A DNA stretch of 64,000 nucleotides from Bacillota bacterium (lineage in GTDB: Bacteria > Bacillota > Clostridia > Lachnospirales > Anaerotignaceae). Positions 16,872 through 26,273 of the stretch are shown here, one piece after another. The notes beneath the pieces are model-generated. The model was given only the letters and a program-made list of their open reading frames with translations, did not search any database and was not told the origin of the DNA. The stretch is from positions 17,771 through 81,770 of the forward strand of contig JAFWDD010000087.1 of assembly GCA_017534115.1 (NCBI GenBank), read 5' to 3'. Each line of letters opens with the position of its first letter. Position 1 is the first letter of the stretch. The translations under genes were made by a program, and so were the position numbers.

Positions 16872-17750
16872 TTATTTGAATATTTCGGGGTTGAGGATAA
16901 ACCCGCTTCCTGTGGAAAGATTAAATTTTTCTTGAGTGATGCCGATGGTAAGATCCTGAATGACTATTGTTTTTCCTTTTGCGGGAACTATTTCCGTGAA
17001 GTCGGAAACAAATCCGGCCATGTATTTTGTTTTTTCTCCGAATGCTATGTATGGAATAATCCGGAATTTATGCTCAAGATTAAAGTGTGAAAACGCTTTT
17101 TCCGTATCCGCCGGAGATTTTGAATTTATGAGGTCATTAAACATTTGTTCAGGGAAAAGTCCAAGCACGCTATGAACATTTGCCGCAATAACGGGTTTTC
17201 CGGTAAGAGGATCTTTAAGAGAATTGCCGGTATCTATAAATCCTGTGCCGTATGCGGTCTTTCCCATGAAATGAACTTTCACCTCACAGCAGAGATTCCT
17301 GTCGGAAATATATGCGGTGAGAAGCTTTCTCGCCGAAAAAACTAATGCTGAAAAAATAAAAGCAAAAATCAAAATCGGCTTTATGCTGTAAACTTCTGAC
17401 TGCGGGAAAGTATAAAAGTCTCTCGAAAGCATGAGGTAATATATAAATCCGCCCAGCAGAAATGATGTCAGATATAAAAAGAAAAACTGTTTCAGGAAGC
17501 TGTAAATGTCAGAAGGTCTGAATGAAATAAAAACTGCGGGAAGAAGCGATGCAATGGAGTAAATATAGGAATTGATGCCGGTATCCGGAGCGGATATTAT
17601 AAAAATCACAGCGGCGAGTGAGGATATTGCCGAGCCGGCCAAGAGTCTTTTGGGCGGTATGCTTTTTTTAAGAATCATTCCGGTCAGCGCAGTAATAAGC
17701 GCGTCCATACCAAAATTTACCGCCCAGAGAAGGTCTATGTAACAGGTCAT
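16872..17750 (-). CDS. spoIIGA: Sigma-E processing peptidase SpoIIGA
   Basis: Membrane-bound aspartic protease, 292 residues, which cleaves pro-sigma-E after a signal from the forespore. The first half has about five membrane segments (begins YIDLLWAVNFGMDAL). The cytoplasmic half carries the protease motif GFIDTGNSLKDPLTGKPV with catalytic Asp and ends ILNPEIFK. It forms the spoIIG pair with sigE immediately downstream. Confidence 0.95.
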   Translation of the reverse strand: MTCYIDLLWAVNFGMDALITALTGMILKKSIPPKRLLAGSAISSLAAVIFIISAPDTGINSYIYSIASLLPAVFISFRPSDIYSFLKQFFFLYLTSFLLGGFIYYLMLSRDFYTFPQSEVYSIKPILIFAFIFSALVFSARKLLTAYISDRNLCCEVKVHFMGKTAYGTGFIDTGNSLKDPLTGKPVIAANVHSVLGLFPEQMFNDLINSKSPADTEKAFSHFNLEHKFRIIPYIAFGEKTKYMAGFVSDFTEIVPAKGKTIVIQDLTIGITQEKFNLSTGSGFILNPEIFK

Positions 17751-17775
17751 TTAAAATCACCTTTTCTTTGGGGAA

Positions 17776-17841
17776 ATTATAAGTTTTTTGGGACTTCATT
17801 TTTTGTAAATTACGCTGAATTGCGGACAAAAAACCTCGACA
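17776..17841 (-). promoter_or_regulatory. Candidate spoIIG promoter with Spo0A boxes
   Basis: On the minus strand, TGTCGAG (17835-17841) and TGTCCGC (17822-17828) resemble the Spo0A box TGTCGAA in tandem. TATAAT (17776-17781) follows about 41 bases downstream and 26 bases before spoIIGA. In Bacillus spoIIG is activated by Spo0A from tandem boxes upstream of the promoter, and the layout here is similar. Confidence 0.4.
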
Positions 17842-17935
17842 AAATAATATGGCGGAATATAAGAGAATTATTGGATGGTTTATCTTTGAACCTGCCGCAA
17901 ACCTGATTTAAAATTAACGTAAGGAGGTTTTGAAA

Positions 17936-18499
17936 ATGATTTTCACGAAAAGAGCGAAAAAAGAAGCCAAAATGGCGTATGAGAAAATATATGGAAGGCT
18001 CCGGCAGAGAGAAAATTCTTTTTACAGGGATTTTTACGAATGCGCCGCCGATGAGCTATATGCGGATATATCCGATTATTTTTTTGATTTGCGGTTTTAC
18101 AATAATGTGTTCAAAAGAGGGACATTCAGGCCTAACAGAATTATTTTCGAAAGGTTTTTTAAAATTATGGCGGGATTTTATACAATAAATTTCCTTAGTG
18201 TAAAAATTGATACTGTGGATCCGTATAAGATGGAAGAAATGCTTTTCTGGGCATACGATATGGACGAAGTCGAACGCAGGCTTTATGAAATAATGAAACA
18301 AATGGCGGAAAGCTATAAACACGAGTTTATGAACGCTTTTGTATATTCTCTGAAGAGGTATGTGCTTTTTATGGAGGACAGTAACTATTTTTATTTGGCA
18401 TTTTCCGCGAATTTTTGCTATAATTCATATAGGATGTTTTGTGAGTTTTTTACAAAATATGAAAGCATAGAATACCGCATGAATAAGTACGTATCTTAA
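17936..18499 (+). CDS. Unknown 187-residue protein upstream of addA
   Basis: I do not recognise this protein. It is rich in Phe, Tyr, Arg and Glu, begins MIFTKRAKKEAKMAYEKIYG, and has aromatic patches (DISDYFFDLRFYNNVF, NYFYLAFSANFCYNSY). There is no signal peptide and no clear membrane segment. The ATG at 17936 is eight bases after AAGGAGG, a perfect site; the TTG at 17930 is too close to it. It ends 19 bp before addA, the place where addB lies in many Firmicutes, but at this size it cannot be AddB. Probably cotranscribed with addA. Confidence 0.7.
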   Translation: MIFTKRAKKEAKMAYEKIYGRLRQRENSFYRDFYECAADELYADISDYFFDLRFYNNVFKRGTFRPNRIIFERFFKIMAGFYTINFLSVKIDTVDPYKMEEMLFWAYDMDEVERRLYEIMKQMAESYKHEFMNAFVYSLKRYVLFMEDSNYFYLAFSANFCYNSYRMFCEFFTKYESIEYRMNKYVS

Positions 18500-18518
18500 A
18501 TTTGAGGGGAATGATTGT

Positions 18519-21500
18519 ATGGCAGGGGAAGCATGGACAGACAGACAGCTTAAGGCAATAGAGATAAGAGGCTCGGATGTTCTTGTGGCGGCAGCGGCAG
18601 GAAGCGGAAAAACAGCTGTTTTAACCGAGCGGATCTTAAGAATGATAACTGAAGAAAATATTGATATAGATAAGCTTCTTGTGCTTACGTTTACATCTTC
18701 CGCGGCTTCGGAAATGCGAGACAGAATAAGTCAGGCCATTATGAAGAAGCTGGAGGAGGATCTTTCCAACGAGCGTCTTCAAAAGCAGCTTATACTTATA
18801 AACCGGGCTGATATTACGACAATACATGCTTTCTGCATGAGGATAGTTAAAAATAATTTCGCTGCTGCTGGAATAGACCCTAATTTCAGAATAATCAACG
18901 AGTCGGAATCATCCATACTTAAGGCCGAGGTTTTGGAAAACATATTCGAGACTCTTTATGAAAGCGAGGATAACGAGTGGTTTCTTAATTTAGTGGAAAG
19001 CTTCGGCTCAGCCATAGATGACATCGAATTAAGGCAGCTTATCCTGGAATTATATAAATTTGCGTATGCGGGACCGTTTCCCGAAAAATGGCTGGATGAA
19101 AGCGCGGAAAAATACAGTCTTTCGGAGAATACGGATTTTGATGACACTGTGTGGGCCCGGTACATTAAGGCGGAGATACCCGACAGAGTAAAATACATGA
19201 AAAACTGTATGAGGGAAATGGAGATTCTTCTTAATATGGAAGGAGCTCCGGATTTGTATAATAAGGTTATTGATAGCGACAAAGCCATAATTGAAGGTTT
19301 AGGGGCTTTGACCGCTGGCAGATATGATGAAATAGTCGATTTTCTTCATACTGTGCAGTTTGTAGCTCTCCCGAAAAAAAACAAAGGCTCGGATGATGAG
19401 ATAGCTAATAGATTCCAGGATTTGCGGAAGATAATAAAGAAAGAGATAAGTGGTCTTAAGGAAGGATATTTTTCTGTTAAATCCGAAAGAATAAAAGAAA
19501 GTCTCTCTAAAATATACCCTATGGTCACAAATCTCTGCAATCTTACAAAAATATTTATGAAATACTATATGGTGGTAAAAAAAGAGCGCAGAGCAGCGGA
19601 GTTTACGGATGTGGAGCATATGTGCCTCAAGGTTTTGATGGATGAAAACGGAGGTCCTTCCAAAACCGCAAGGGAGCTCAGCGACAAGTATGAGGAGATA
19701 CTTACGGACGAATATCAGGATACCAATCTTATTCAGGAATATATTCTCAGTCTGGTCTCAAAGAAAAATTCGGGAGTTTATAACCGGTTTATGGTTGGAG
19801 ACATCAAACAGAGCATATACCGCTTCAGACTTGCCAGTCCAGAGATATTTATAGATAAGTATAATAAATTTTCGGACAGCGGAGACAGAGTTAAAATAGA
19901 CCTTTATTCCAATTTCAGAAGCAGGCAGCAAATACTGGACTCGATTAATTATATGTTTTTCCGGCTTATGACCAAGGATTTCGGAGAAATAGACTATGAC
20001 GAAAACGCTGCTCTGCACATGGGCAATCCTTATGAGGATTATAATGGAAACGGAATCTTCGGAGGAAATACCGAAATGAATATTGTATATGGAGAGGAAA
20101 GGGTTTCAGAGGAAAATGCCGAAAATACGGAAGATGACGAGGAAGATCTGACTCTTCTCCAGTGCGAAGCGCGGCTTGTGGCAAGACGTATAAAAAAGCT
20201 GATTGATGACAGATTTGAAGTTTATGACAATAAAATCAAATCATATAGGAGAATGAAGCTGGGCGATGTTGTAATACTTATGAGGTCAGTTTCCGGCACC
20301 GCGGGCATATTCGCCAAGGAGCTTCTTAATGAAGGCCTGGATTCCTACATACAGAAATCGGAAAGCTTTTTTGATTCAACGGAAATCGTTACGATTATGG
20401 AGTTTTTGCGAGCCGTGGACAATCCTTATCAGGATCTGCCCATACTGGCTGTTTTGAAATCTCCTGTTTACAGACTGGATGGAAACAGTCTTTTTGAGAT
20501 TGCGGTAGAAGGCGAAGGAGACTGCTTTTACGAAAAAATTCTTAACTTTTCCGAGACGGAAAAAGGGTCATATTTGAAAAAATTCGTTTCCGATATTGCC
20601 GTATGGAAAGAAGCTTCCAAATTTATGGCATCAGATATGCTTTTATGGAAGATTTACAGGGATACGGGATATTTCGATTATGCGGGAGCAGGAAGAAACG
20701 GAAATATCAGACAGGGAAAGTTGAAAAAGCTCATAGAAATGGCGTCCGAATTTGAGAAAAACTCCTTTAAAGGACTTTTTAAGTTTTTAAAATATATAGA
20801 AAGAATAAAGGGTGCGGGATTTTCGGAAGAAGGACAAAGCCTTGCGGAAGAAAGCGACAATATTGTGCGCATAATGAGCATTCATAAAAGCAAGGGACTT
20901 GAGTTTCCCGTTGTGTTTGTGTCCAATTTGGGGAAAAAGTTTAATACAACGGATATAGTAGGAAAACTTCTTGTCCACAGCTCCATAGGCATTGGAGTGC
21001 CTTATATAGACGCGGAAAACCATATTTCGTATTCATCTGCGGCACGGGCTGTTATAAAGCAAAAGCTTATTGCGGAAAAAATGGCGGAAGAGCTGAGGAT
21101 TCTTTATGTTGCCATGACGAGAGCGAAAGAGAAACTTATACTGACAGGATATGTTAAAAACATTGAGAAGTCCGCGGAAAAATGGGGAGCTGTCGGCGGA
21201 AACAAGAATGAAATCTCCGCATACAGCCTCAGGAAATGTTTTTCATTTATGGATTGGGTAATGCCTGCGCTTATAGTTCATAAAAGCGCTGACAAAATAC
21301 GAAATTTCTGTATTTCGGAAGATTTGATCGATGTATCAGAGGACAAATCTCCCTGGGAGATCAACCTTTTTTCGGAAAGGGAATTTTTGTCAGATTATAA
21401 GGGAAAAATAAAAAGTGGGGCCGAAACACAAGAAGCTGATTATCCTTTTGATTCAGAAGAGGCAAGAAATGCCTTTTTCTGGGAATATCCCTTTGAAAAG

Positions 21501-22163
21501 GACAGCCATATCCCGTCCTGCCTTTCCATTTCCGATATAAAGAAAAAATATATCGAATACTCGGGAGAGGAAAATGAGGAAACAGTATATAAATCGGATA
21601 AAGCGGATAAGAAAAACGGTGAAAAATCCGGCTTGAGCGCGGCAGAAAAAGGAACCGTAATGCACTGCGTTATGGAGCATCTGGATTTTAAAAAGGATTA
21701 TGACTTAAACCAGCTGGAAACGTTCATGGAAAAAATGGTCTGTGACGGAATTCTGACACAGGAGGAAGCTGATTCCGTAAACAGGAATAAAGTTTTAAAC
21801 TTTTTTGCTTCCGACCTTGGAAAGCGCGCAAAAAAATCAAAAATGCTCTTCAAGGAAGAGTCCTTTGCCATGGAATTTCCGCCTTCGGAAATATATATGG
21901 GCGATAAATACGGGGATACAAAAGAAGGAATCATTGTTCACGGAATAATCGACTGCTATTTTTATGAAGACGATGAAATAGTGCTTTATGATTATAAAAC
22001 CGACTATGTGGAAAAGGGCAGAGAGGCCGAAATTGCAGATAAATACAAGGTTCAGCTTTCCGTTTATAAGCGGGCTATAGAAGCCGCTACGGGAAAGGTT
22101 GTAAAAGACGCTTATATTTATTTCTTTTTTATAGATAAAGAATTGAAATTGTCGTTAAAATAG
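18519..22163 (+). CDS. addA: ATP-dependent helicase/nuclease subunit A (AddA)
   Basis: A 1,214-residue helicase-nuclease for processing double-strand breaks before RecA loading, the counterpart of RecB. UvrD-type motifs are visible: Walker A AAAGSGKTAVL, LVLTFTSSAASEMRDR, DEYQDTN, MVGDIKQSIYRFR, and SIHKSKGLEFPVVF plus YVAMTRAKEKL in the second half. The C-terminal PD-(D/E)xK nuclease shows HGIIDCYFYEDDEIVLYDYKTD. The family partner addB is not in the window, so the complex, if present, is encoded elsewhere. The upstream ribosome binding site is GAGGGGA. Confidence 0.95.
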   Translation: MAGEAWTDRQLKAIEIRGSDVLVAAAAGSGKTAVLTERILRMITEENIDIDKLLVLTFTSSAASEMRDRISQAIMKKLEEDLSNERLQKQLILINRADITTIHAFCMRIVKNNFAAAGIDPNFRIINESESSILKAEVLENIFETLYESEDNEWFLNLVESFGSAIDDIELRQLILELYKFAYAGPFPEKWLDESAEKYSLSENTDFDDTVWARYIKAEIPDRVKYMKNCMREMEILLNMEGAPDLYNKVIDSDKAIIEGLGALTAGRYDEIVDFLHTVQFVALPKKNKGSDDEIANRFQDLRKIIKKEISGLKEGYFSVKSERIKESLSKIYPMVTNLCNLTKIFMKYYMVVKKERRAAEFTDVEHMCLKVLMDENGGPSKTARELSDKYEEILTDEYQDTNLIQEYILSLVSKKNSGVYNRFMVGDIKQSIYRFRLASPEIFIDKYNKFSDSGDRVKIDLYSNFRSRQQILDSINYMFFRLMTKDFGEIDYDENAALHMGNPYEDYNGNGIFGGNTEMNIVYGEERVSEENAENTEDDEEDLTLLQCEARLVARRIKKLIDDRFEVYDNKIKSYRRMKLGDVVILMRSVSGTAGIFAKELLNEGLDSYIQKSESFFDSTEIVTIMEFLRAVDNPYQDLPILAVLKSPVYRLDGNSLFEIAVEGEGDCFYEKILNFSETEKGSYLKKFVSDIAVWKEASKFMASDMLLWKIYRDTGYFDYAGAGRNGNIRQGKLKKLIEMASEFEKNSFKGLFKFLKYIERIKGAGFSEEGQSLAEESDNIVRIMSIHKSKGLEFPVVFVSNLGKKFNTTDIVGKLLVHSSIGIGVPYIDAENHISYSSAARAVIKQKLIAEKMAEELRILYVAMTRAKEKLILTGYVKNIEKSAEKWGAVGGNKNEISAYSLRKCFSFMDWVMPALIVHKSADKIRNFCISEDLIDVSEDKSPWEINLFSEREFLSDYKGKIKSGAETQEADYPFDSEEARNAFFWEYPFEKDSHIPSCLSISDIKKKYIEYSGEENEETVYKSDKADKKNGEKSGLSAAEKGTVMHCVMEHLDFKKDYDLNQLETFMEKMVCDGILTQEEADSVNRNKVLNFFASDLGKRAKKSKMLFKEESFAMEFPPSEIYMGDKYGDTKEGIIVHGIIDCYFYEDDEIVLYDYKTDYVEKGREAEIADKYKVQLSVYKRAIEAATGKVVKDAYIYFFFIDKELKLSLK

Positions 22164-22261
22164 AGTATAATATTTTGAGCTAATTTTATGATATAGTTTT
22201 TTAGGAAAAGTATTTTTCGGAAAAACTGACTGTGCAAACCCTAAAAGGAGCAAAAATAAAA

Positions 22262-23725
22262 ATGTCATATAAAAATGAAAACAAACCTAAAACCAGGCAT
22301 TATGGTCTCATGACGGTAGTTATTTTTTGCTGTCTTTTGATATATATTTTGGGATACCTTGCTGTGTTTGTCTCCAAACCTTCAATCGGCGTTGAGACAG
22401 TTGAATACGGAAGTATCCAGGTGCCTCATGTTTATAACGGGGTAGTTGTAAGATCCGAAACTGCTTACAAAAGCGACAGAGAAGGAATTCCTCTTTATAA
22501 TGTTTCGGACAAGACAAGAGTTAAGAAAAATGCTTTGGTATGTACTATAAGCGATTCTTATGAAACTCAGGAAATAGAAAACCAGATTGAAAAAATAGAC
22601 AGAGACAGGCTCAGGACTATAAAGGCCCAGACTGACGCTTCAGCTTACAGGACCGACCTGGACCAGATAGATAAAAATATAACCGGAATTGTTGATTCCT
22701 ATGCGTATACATTTTTAAACGGAGATGTTTCTTCCGTGTATAATCTCAGGGCTCAGGTGGATTCCCAGATAGAAAGCAGAAATGCCATATGGCTTACTGC
22801 AGGCGGTCAGATTGACGCGGATGAGCTGCAGGCAAGACAGGAATATGAGGAGCAGTTTTCTCAGGGCACCTCAACTTACTATTCCGACCAGAGCGGACTT
22901 GTATCCTATAAGAATGACGGTCTGGAGGCCATATTCACACCCGATACCATGGAAGACGTTACCCTTGACGATGTATATAATTATGTGGCAATAAATCAGA
23001 ATTCCCAGAATATGAAGGTTAATAAAGACGATACCATATATAAAATAGTATCTTCAAATACATGGTATATAGTTACATATATTCAGAATTCTGTTCTGGA
23101 GCCTTGGGAAGAAGGACTTCTTGTAAGTATGTACGCTGAAAGCGACGCGGGCGAGGAAACTACTTTTATTGCCGAAGTTTATAAAATGAACGTAGATCCT
23201 ATGTATACAAGAGTTGTTCTCAGAAGTGACCAGAAAATAACCGAATTTCTCGGTATGAGAAATATAGAGTTTTCCACAAAAGATACCATATACGCGGGAA
23301 TAAAAATACCTGTTTCCGCAATAGTTGAGAAAACTCTTCTCAAAGTACCGAAAAAATATACTCTGGAGCGTGAAGGCGTGAACGGAGTTCTCCGCAGGAC
23401 CAGTATGGGTGCATCCTTTACATCTCTGGATGAGGTTATGAGCGATGACGATTATGTATACTTCCTGCAGGATTTCGAGAATGTAAAAATCGGTACCGTT
23501 ATAGTTGATCCAGATACAAAGGAAGACTATGAGATTACGGAGACATATACCTGCAGCGGTGTATATCTTGCCAATACGTCAATCGCCCAGTTTACAATAA
23601 CAAATGTTCTGGGTAAAAATAATGAATACGCTATTGTAGAGGCTAATACGACTTATGGTCTTAAAATTTATGACAGCATAGTTTCGGACGCTTCAGCCAT
23701 AAGCGAATCTCAGTCTCTTTCATAG
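22262..23725 (+). CDS. HlyD-like membrane fusion/adaptor protein of the yggS-sepF region
   Basis: A 487-residue protein with one N-terminal membrane segment (about 20-42) and a large outside region. The segment after it (VYNGVVVRSETAYKSDREG) looks like the start of a barrel-sandwich hybrid, and a coiled-coil follows (QEIENQIEKIDRDRLRTIKAQ), as in HlyD-family adaptors. No dedicated transporter gene is nearby. It lies ten bases upstream of yggS and so may belong with division genes. Start ATG 22262 has AAAGGAG eleven bases upstream. The function is inferred only from its architecture. Confidence 0.7.
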   Translation: MSYKNENKPKTRHYGLMTVVIFCCLLIYILGYLAVFVSKPSIGVETVEYGSIQVPHVYNGVVVRSETAYKSDREGIPLYNVSDKTRVKKNALVCTISDSYETQEIENQIEKIDRDRLRTIKAQTDASAYRTDLDQIDKNITGIVDSYAYTFLNGDVSSVYNLRAQVDSQIESRNAIWLTAGGQIDADELQARQEYEEQFSQGTSTYYSDQSGLVSYKNDGLEAIFTPDTMEDVTLDDVYNYVAINQNSQNMKVNKDDTIYKIVSSNTWYIVTYIQNSVLEPWEEGLLVSMYAESDAGEETTFIAEVYKMNVDPMYTRVVLRSDQKITEFLGMRNIEFSTKDTIYAGIKIPVSAIVEKTLLKVPKKYTLEREGVNGVLRRTSMGASFTSLDEVMSDDDYVYFLQDFENVKIGTVIVDPDTKEDYEITETYTCSGVYLANTSIAQFTITNVLGKNNEYAIVEANTTYGLKIYDSIVSDASAISESQSLS

Positions 23726-23734
23726 GAGGTTTTT

Positions 23735-24427
23735 ATGGGTATTAAGGAAAATCTTGAAACCGTTAGAAAAAATATAAAAGCGGCAGCTCAAAGAGCGGGA
23801 AGAAATCCGGAAGATATTCTTCTTCTTGCCGTCAGCAAAACCATAGATGCCGAAACGATAAAGGAAGCTCTTGCCTGCGATGTTTCGGATCTGGGCGAAA
23901 ACCGGGTTCAGGAGATTATGGAGAAATACGATGTGCTTGGCGGAAATATCCGCTGGCATTTAATCGGACACTTGCAGACTAACAAGGTTAAATATATAAT
24001 AGATAAGGTGTGCCTTATCCATTCTGTTGAAAGTAAAAAACTGGCGGAAGAAATTAATAAAAAAGCTGCCGAAAAAGGTATAGTCTGTGATATACTTGTG
24101 GAGGTCAACATGAGTCATGAAGCTTCTAAATTCGGCGTTTCACCGGAAGAAGCGGAATCCTTCATAAGAGATATTTCAAAACTTCCCAATATAAGAGTAA
24201 AAGGGCTTATGACTGTTGCGCCTTTTACAGATAATCCGGAAGACAACAGAATATATTTTAGAAAAATGAAGAATTTATTAGTTGACATTAATGCAAAAAA
24301 TATTGATAATATAAATATGGATATTTTGTCAATGGGAATGACCGGAGACTATGAAGTAGCCATAGAAGAAGGCGCTACAATAGTACGTGTAGGCACTGGA
24401 ATTTTTGGAGAAAGAAACTATAATTAA
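23735..24427 (+). CDS. yggS: PLP homeostasis protein YggS/PLPBP
   Basis: A cytoplasmic alanine-racemase-fold protein of 230 residues that binds pyridoxal 5'-phosphate and affects vitamin B6 and amino-acid balance. The PLP lysine lies in LLAVSKTIDAETI. ENRVQEIMEKY, WHLIGHLQTNKVK and LSMGMTGDYEVAIEEGA match the family closely. AGGAGG precedes the ATG. It heads the conserved yggS-sepF-yggT-ylmH series. Confidence 0.95.
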   Translation: MGIKENLETVRKNIKAAAQRAGRNPEDILLLAVSKTIDAETIKEALACDVSDLGENRVQEIMEKYDVLGGNIRWHLIGHLQTNKVKYIIDKVCLIHSVESKKLAEEINKKAAEKGIVCDILVEVNMSHEASKFGVSPEEAESFIRDISKLPNIRVKGLMTVAPFTDNPEDNRIYFRKMKNLLVDINAKNIDNINMDILSMGMTGDYEVAIEEGATIVRVGTGIFGERNYN

Positions 24428-24473
24428 GTAATTTATATTAAATATATATATACAGAAACAGGAGGACGTTATA

Positions 24474-24989
24474 GTGGGTATTTTTAGCAAATTCAAAGAT
24501 ATGGTTGTAGGCGAGTATGATGATGACGAAGAAAGAGAGATGGAGGAAGACGTTGTTGAAATAGGCGAAGAATCCGGCAGACGTATGAGCCAGAGAGATT
24601 ATGAGCCTGATTATCAGCAGGAACAAGCAGCTCCCAAGCCTTTTGGCGTTATCCGTAAAAGAGCAGCTATAAAAAATAACGGACAACTTCAGGTTTTCAT
24701 CGCTTCACCCGATGATTATGACAAATCTCAGGAAATCAGCGATTATCTCAAAGCAAGAAGACCGGTTGTTGTAAATCTTGAAAAAGTTGAGTATCCCGTT
24801 GCACAGAGAATTATGGACTTTTTAAGCGGCACAATCTATGCTCTTGAAGGCTCCATTCAAAGAGTAACAAACAATATTTTTGTTCTTGCACCCGATAATA
24901 TTGAGATTTCAGGAGATCTGCTCAGCGAAATGAAATCCGGCGGAATCGAAATGACATCATGGGATTACGAAAGAAGAGCAAGCAGATAA
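24474..24989 (+). CDS. sepF: Cell division protein SepF
   Basis: SepF binds FtsZ and anchors it to the membrane. The 171-residue protein has the N-terminal amphipathic membrane-targeting helix (GIFSKFKDMVVG), an acidic linker, and the globular domain with LKARRPVVVNLEKVEYPVAQRIMDF, split here for brevity, and FLSGTIYALEGSIQRV. A GTG start at 24474 follows AGGAGG at a suitable distance. Confidence 0.95.
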   Translation: MGIFSKFKDMVVGEYDDDEEREMEEDVVEIGEESGRRMSQRDYEPDYQQEQAAPKPFGVIRKRAAIKNNGQLQVFIASPDDYDKSQEISDYLKARRPVVVNLEKVEYPVAQRIMDFLSGTIYALEGSIQRVTNNIFVLAPDNIEISGDLLSEMKSGGIEMTSWDYERRASR

Positions 24990-25036
24990 AAATTTGAATA
25001 ACACCCTTTTTAAAATATTATTAAAGGGGAGATTTT

Positions 25037-25318
25037 ATGCAGGTACTTTTATCTAATGCGTTGAATATATTTTTTCAGGTATTGTATATAATTATTTTTA
25101 TCAGGATAATTTTATCATGGGTAAGTATGGGCAGGGAAATACCGGGAGTTTCCGAGGCTATATACGGATTGACGGATCCCTTCCTTGTGCCTGTAAGAAA
25201 GATGATACAGGCATCCCCTATAAACGGCGGATATATGTTTGATTTTACGGCAATTATCGTGCTTTTTATATTAAATATACTCAATACCGCTCTGCAGGGG
25301 CTTATCTGGCTTTTCTGA
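25037..25318 (+). CDS. YggT/YlmG family membrane protein
   Basis: A 93-residue integral membrane protein with two hydrophobic segments and the family core IIFIRIILSW ... TDPFLVPVRKMI. The family is found next to sepF in most Firmicutes and is linked to cell division or envelope organisation; no activity is known. AAAGGGGAG precedes the ATG. Confidence 0.9.
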   Translation: MQVLLSNALNIFFQVLYIIIFIRIILSWVSMGREIPGVSEAIYGLTDPFLVPVRKMIQASPINGGYMFDFTAIIVLFILNILNTALQGLIWLF

Positions 25319-25327
25319 TTGATTTTT

Positions 25328-26119
25328 ATGTATTCTGAGAATGATTTAAAAAAATACTTTCCGGATCGGGAAGAGCGGATGGCTTTTTCCAAGGCATTGG
25401 ACTTGGCCAGAAGGACTTCAAGGTATTACGAGGCTTCTTTCACGGATTTTCTCGATATGGAAAAAATAACAGAATTTACGGAAAGACTCGCCTATATTGA
25501 CGGAGTGGAAATATATGCTTTCGGCGGCAAGCCTGAAAGCGAGAGACGCATTATAGGTTTTTTTCCTGACTTCGCAGAAATTAAAGAAGAGGATTTTCCC
25601 ATAACTCCTGTCATCATAAGCCATGGCAGCAAATTCAGCCGGAAGCTGAGCCACAGAGATTATCTTGGCTCTCTTACGGGCCTCGGTATAGACAGGAGGA
25701 AACTGGGAGACATAGTTGTTTTTGATGATTTTGCCATTGCTTTTGTCCACAGGGATATAGCGGACTATATTACCGCTAATCTGGAATTTGTGGGCAGAAC
25801 AAAGGTTTCTTGTGATGTTTATAAAGGGGATATGGATATAGTGTCTCCCAAAGACGGTGTCACAAGATTTATAACAGCGCCATCTTTGAGGCTGGACGCC
25901 GTATTGTCGGCATCTTTCAATGTCTCAAGAGGAAAGGCATCGGAGCTAATAAAGGCTGAAATTGTCAAAGTCAACTGGAAGACCATAACAAACACATCTT
26001 TCGGCTTGAAAGAAAATGATATGATTTCCGCAAAAGGTTTCGGCAGAGTCAAAATTTCCGAAATCAAAGGCACAACCAAAAAGAACAGAATAAGCATTAT
26101 TATAGAAAAATTTGCTTAA
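25328..26119 (+). CDS. ylmH: YlmH-family RNA-binding protein with S4 domain
   Basis: A 263-residue protein, with an N-terminal YlmH domain (LTGLGIDRRKLGDIVV) and a C-terminal S4 RNA-binding domain (LRLDAVLSASFNVSRGKASELI). YlmH proteins bind ribosomal components and have been linked to rescue of stalled ribosomes. Translation probably starts at ATG 25328; a TTG immediately follows the yggT stop, and no clear Shine-Dalgarno is seen, which suggests coupling. divIVA, often next in line, is absent and lspA follows. Confidence 0.9.
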   Translation: MYSENDLKKYFPDREERMAFSKALDLARRTSRYYEASFTDFLDMEKITEFTERLAYIDGVEIYAFGGKPESERRIIGFFPDFAEIKEEDFPITPVIISHGSKFSRKLSHRDYLGSLTGLGIDRRKLGDIVVFDDFAIAFVHRDIADYITANLEFVGRTKVSCDVYKGDMDIVSPKDGVTRFITAPSLRLDAVLSASFNVSRGKASELIKAEIVKVNWKTITNTSFGLKENDMISAKGFGRVKISEIKGTTKKNRISIIIEKFA

Positions 26120-26130
26120 AAAGTTAAATT

Positions 26131-26226
26131 AAAAAGGGTCGGGGTTTAATTGATCCGCTCCGAGATAAGGGAATAAAAAGAATAATTCTTTTATCTCAGC
26201 GCGGAAAACAGCTTTGACCCTGTTTT
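26131..26226 (+). other. Structured untranslated leader before lspA
   Basis: An outer pairing AGGGTC (26135-26140) with GACCCT (26216-26221) encloses a long hairpin: 26154-26167 pairs with 26191-26204 with two mismatches. Inside it an alternative AAAGAAT/ATTCTTT hairpin can form. A T-run follows the outer stem. This could be an attenuator or a mRNA processing element. No named RNA family is recognised. Confidence 0.35.
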
Positions 26227-26273
26227 TGCGCATCCTAATTTTGGATTATTATAAAGGAATTAAGGTAAAAAAT

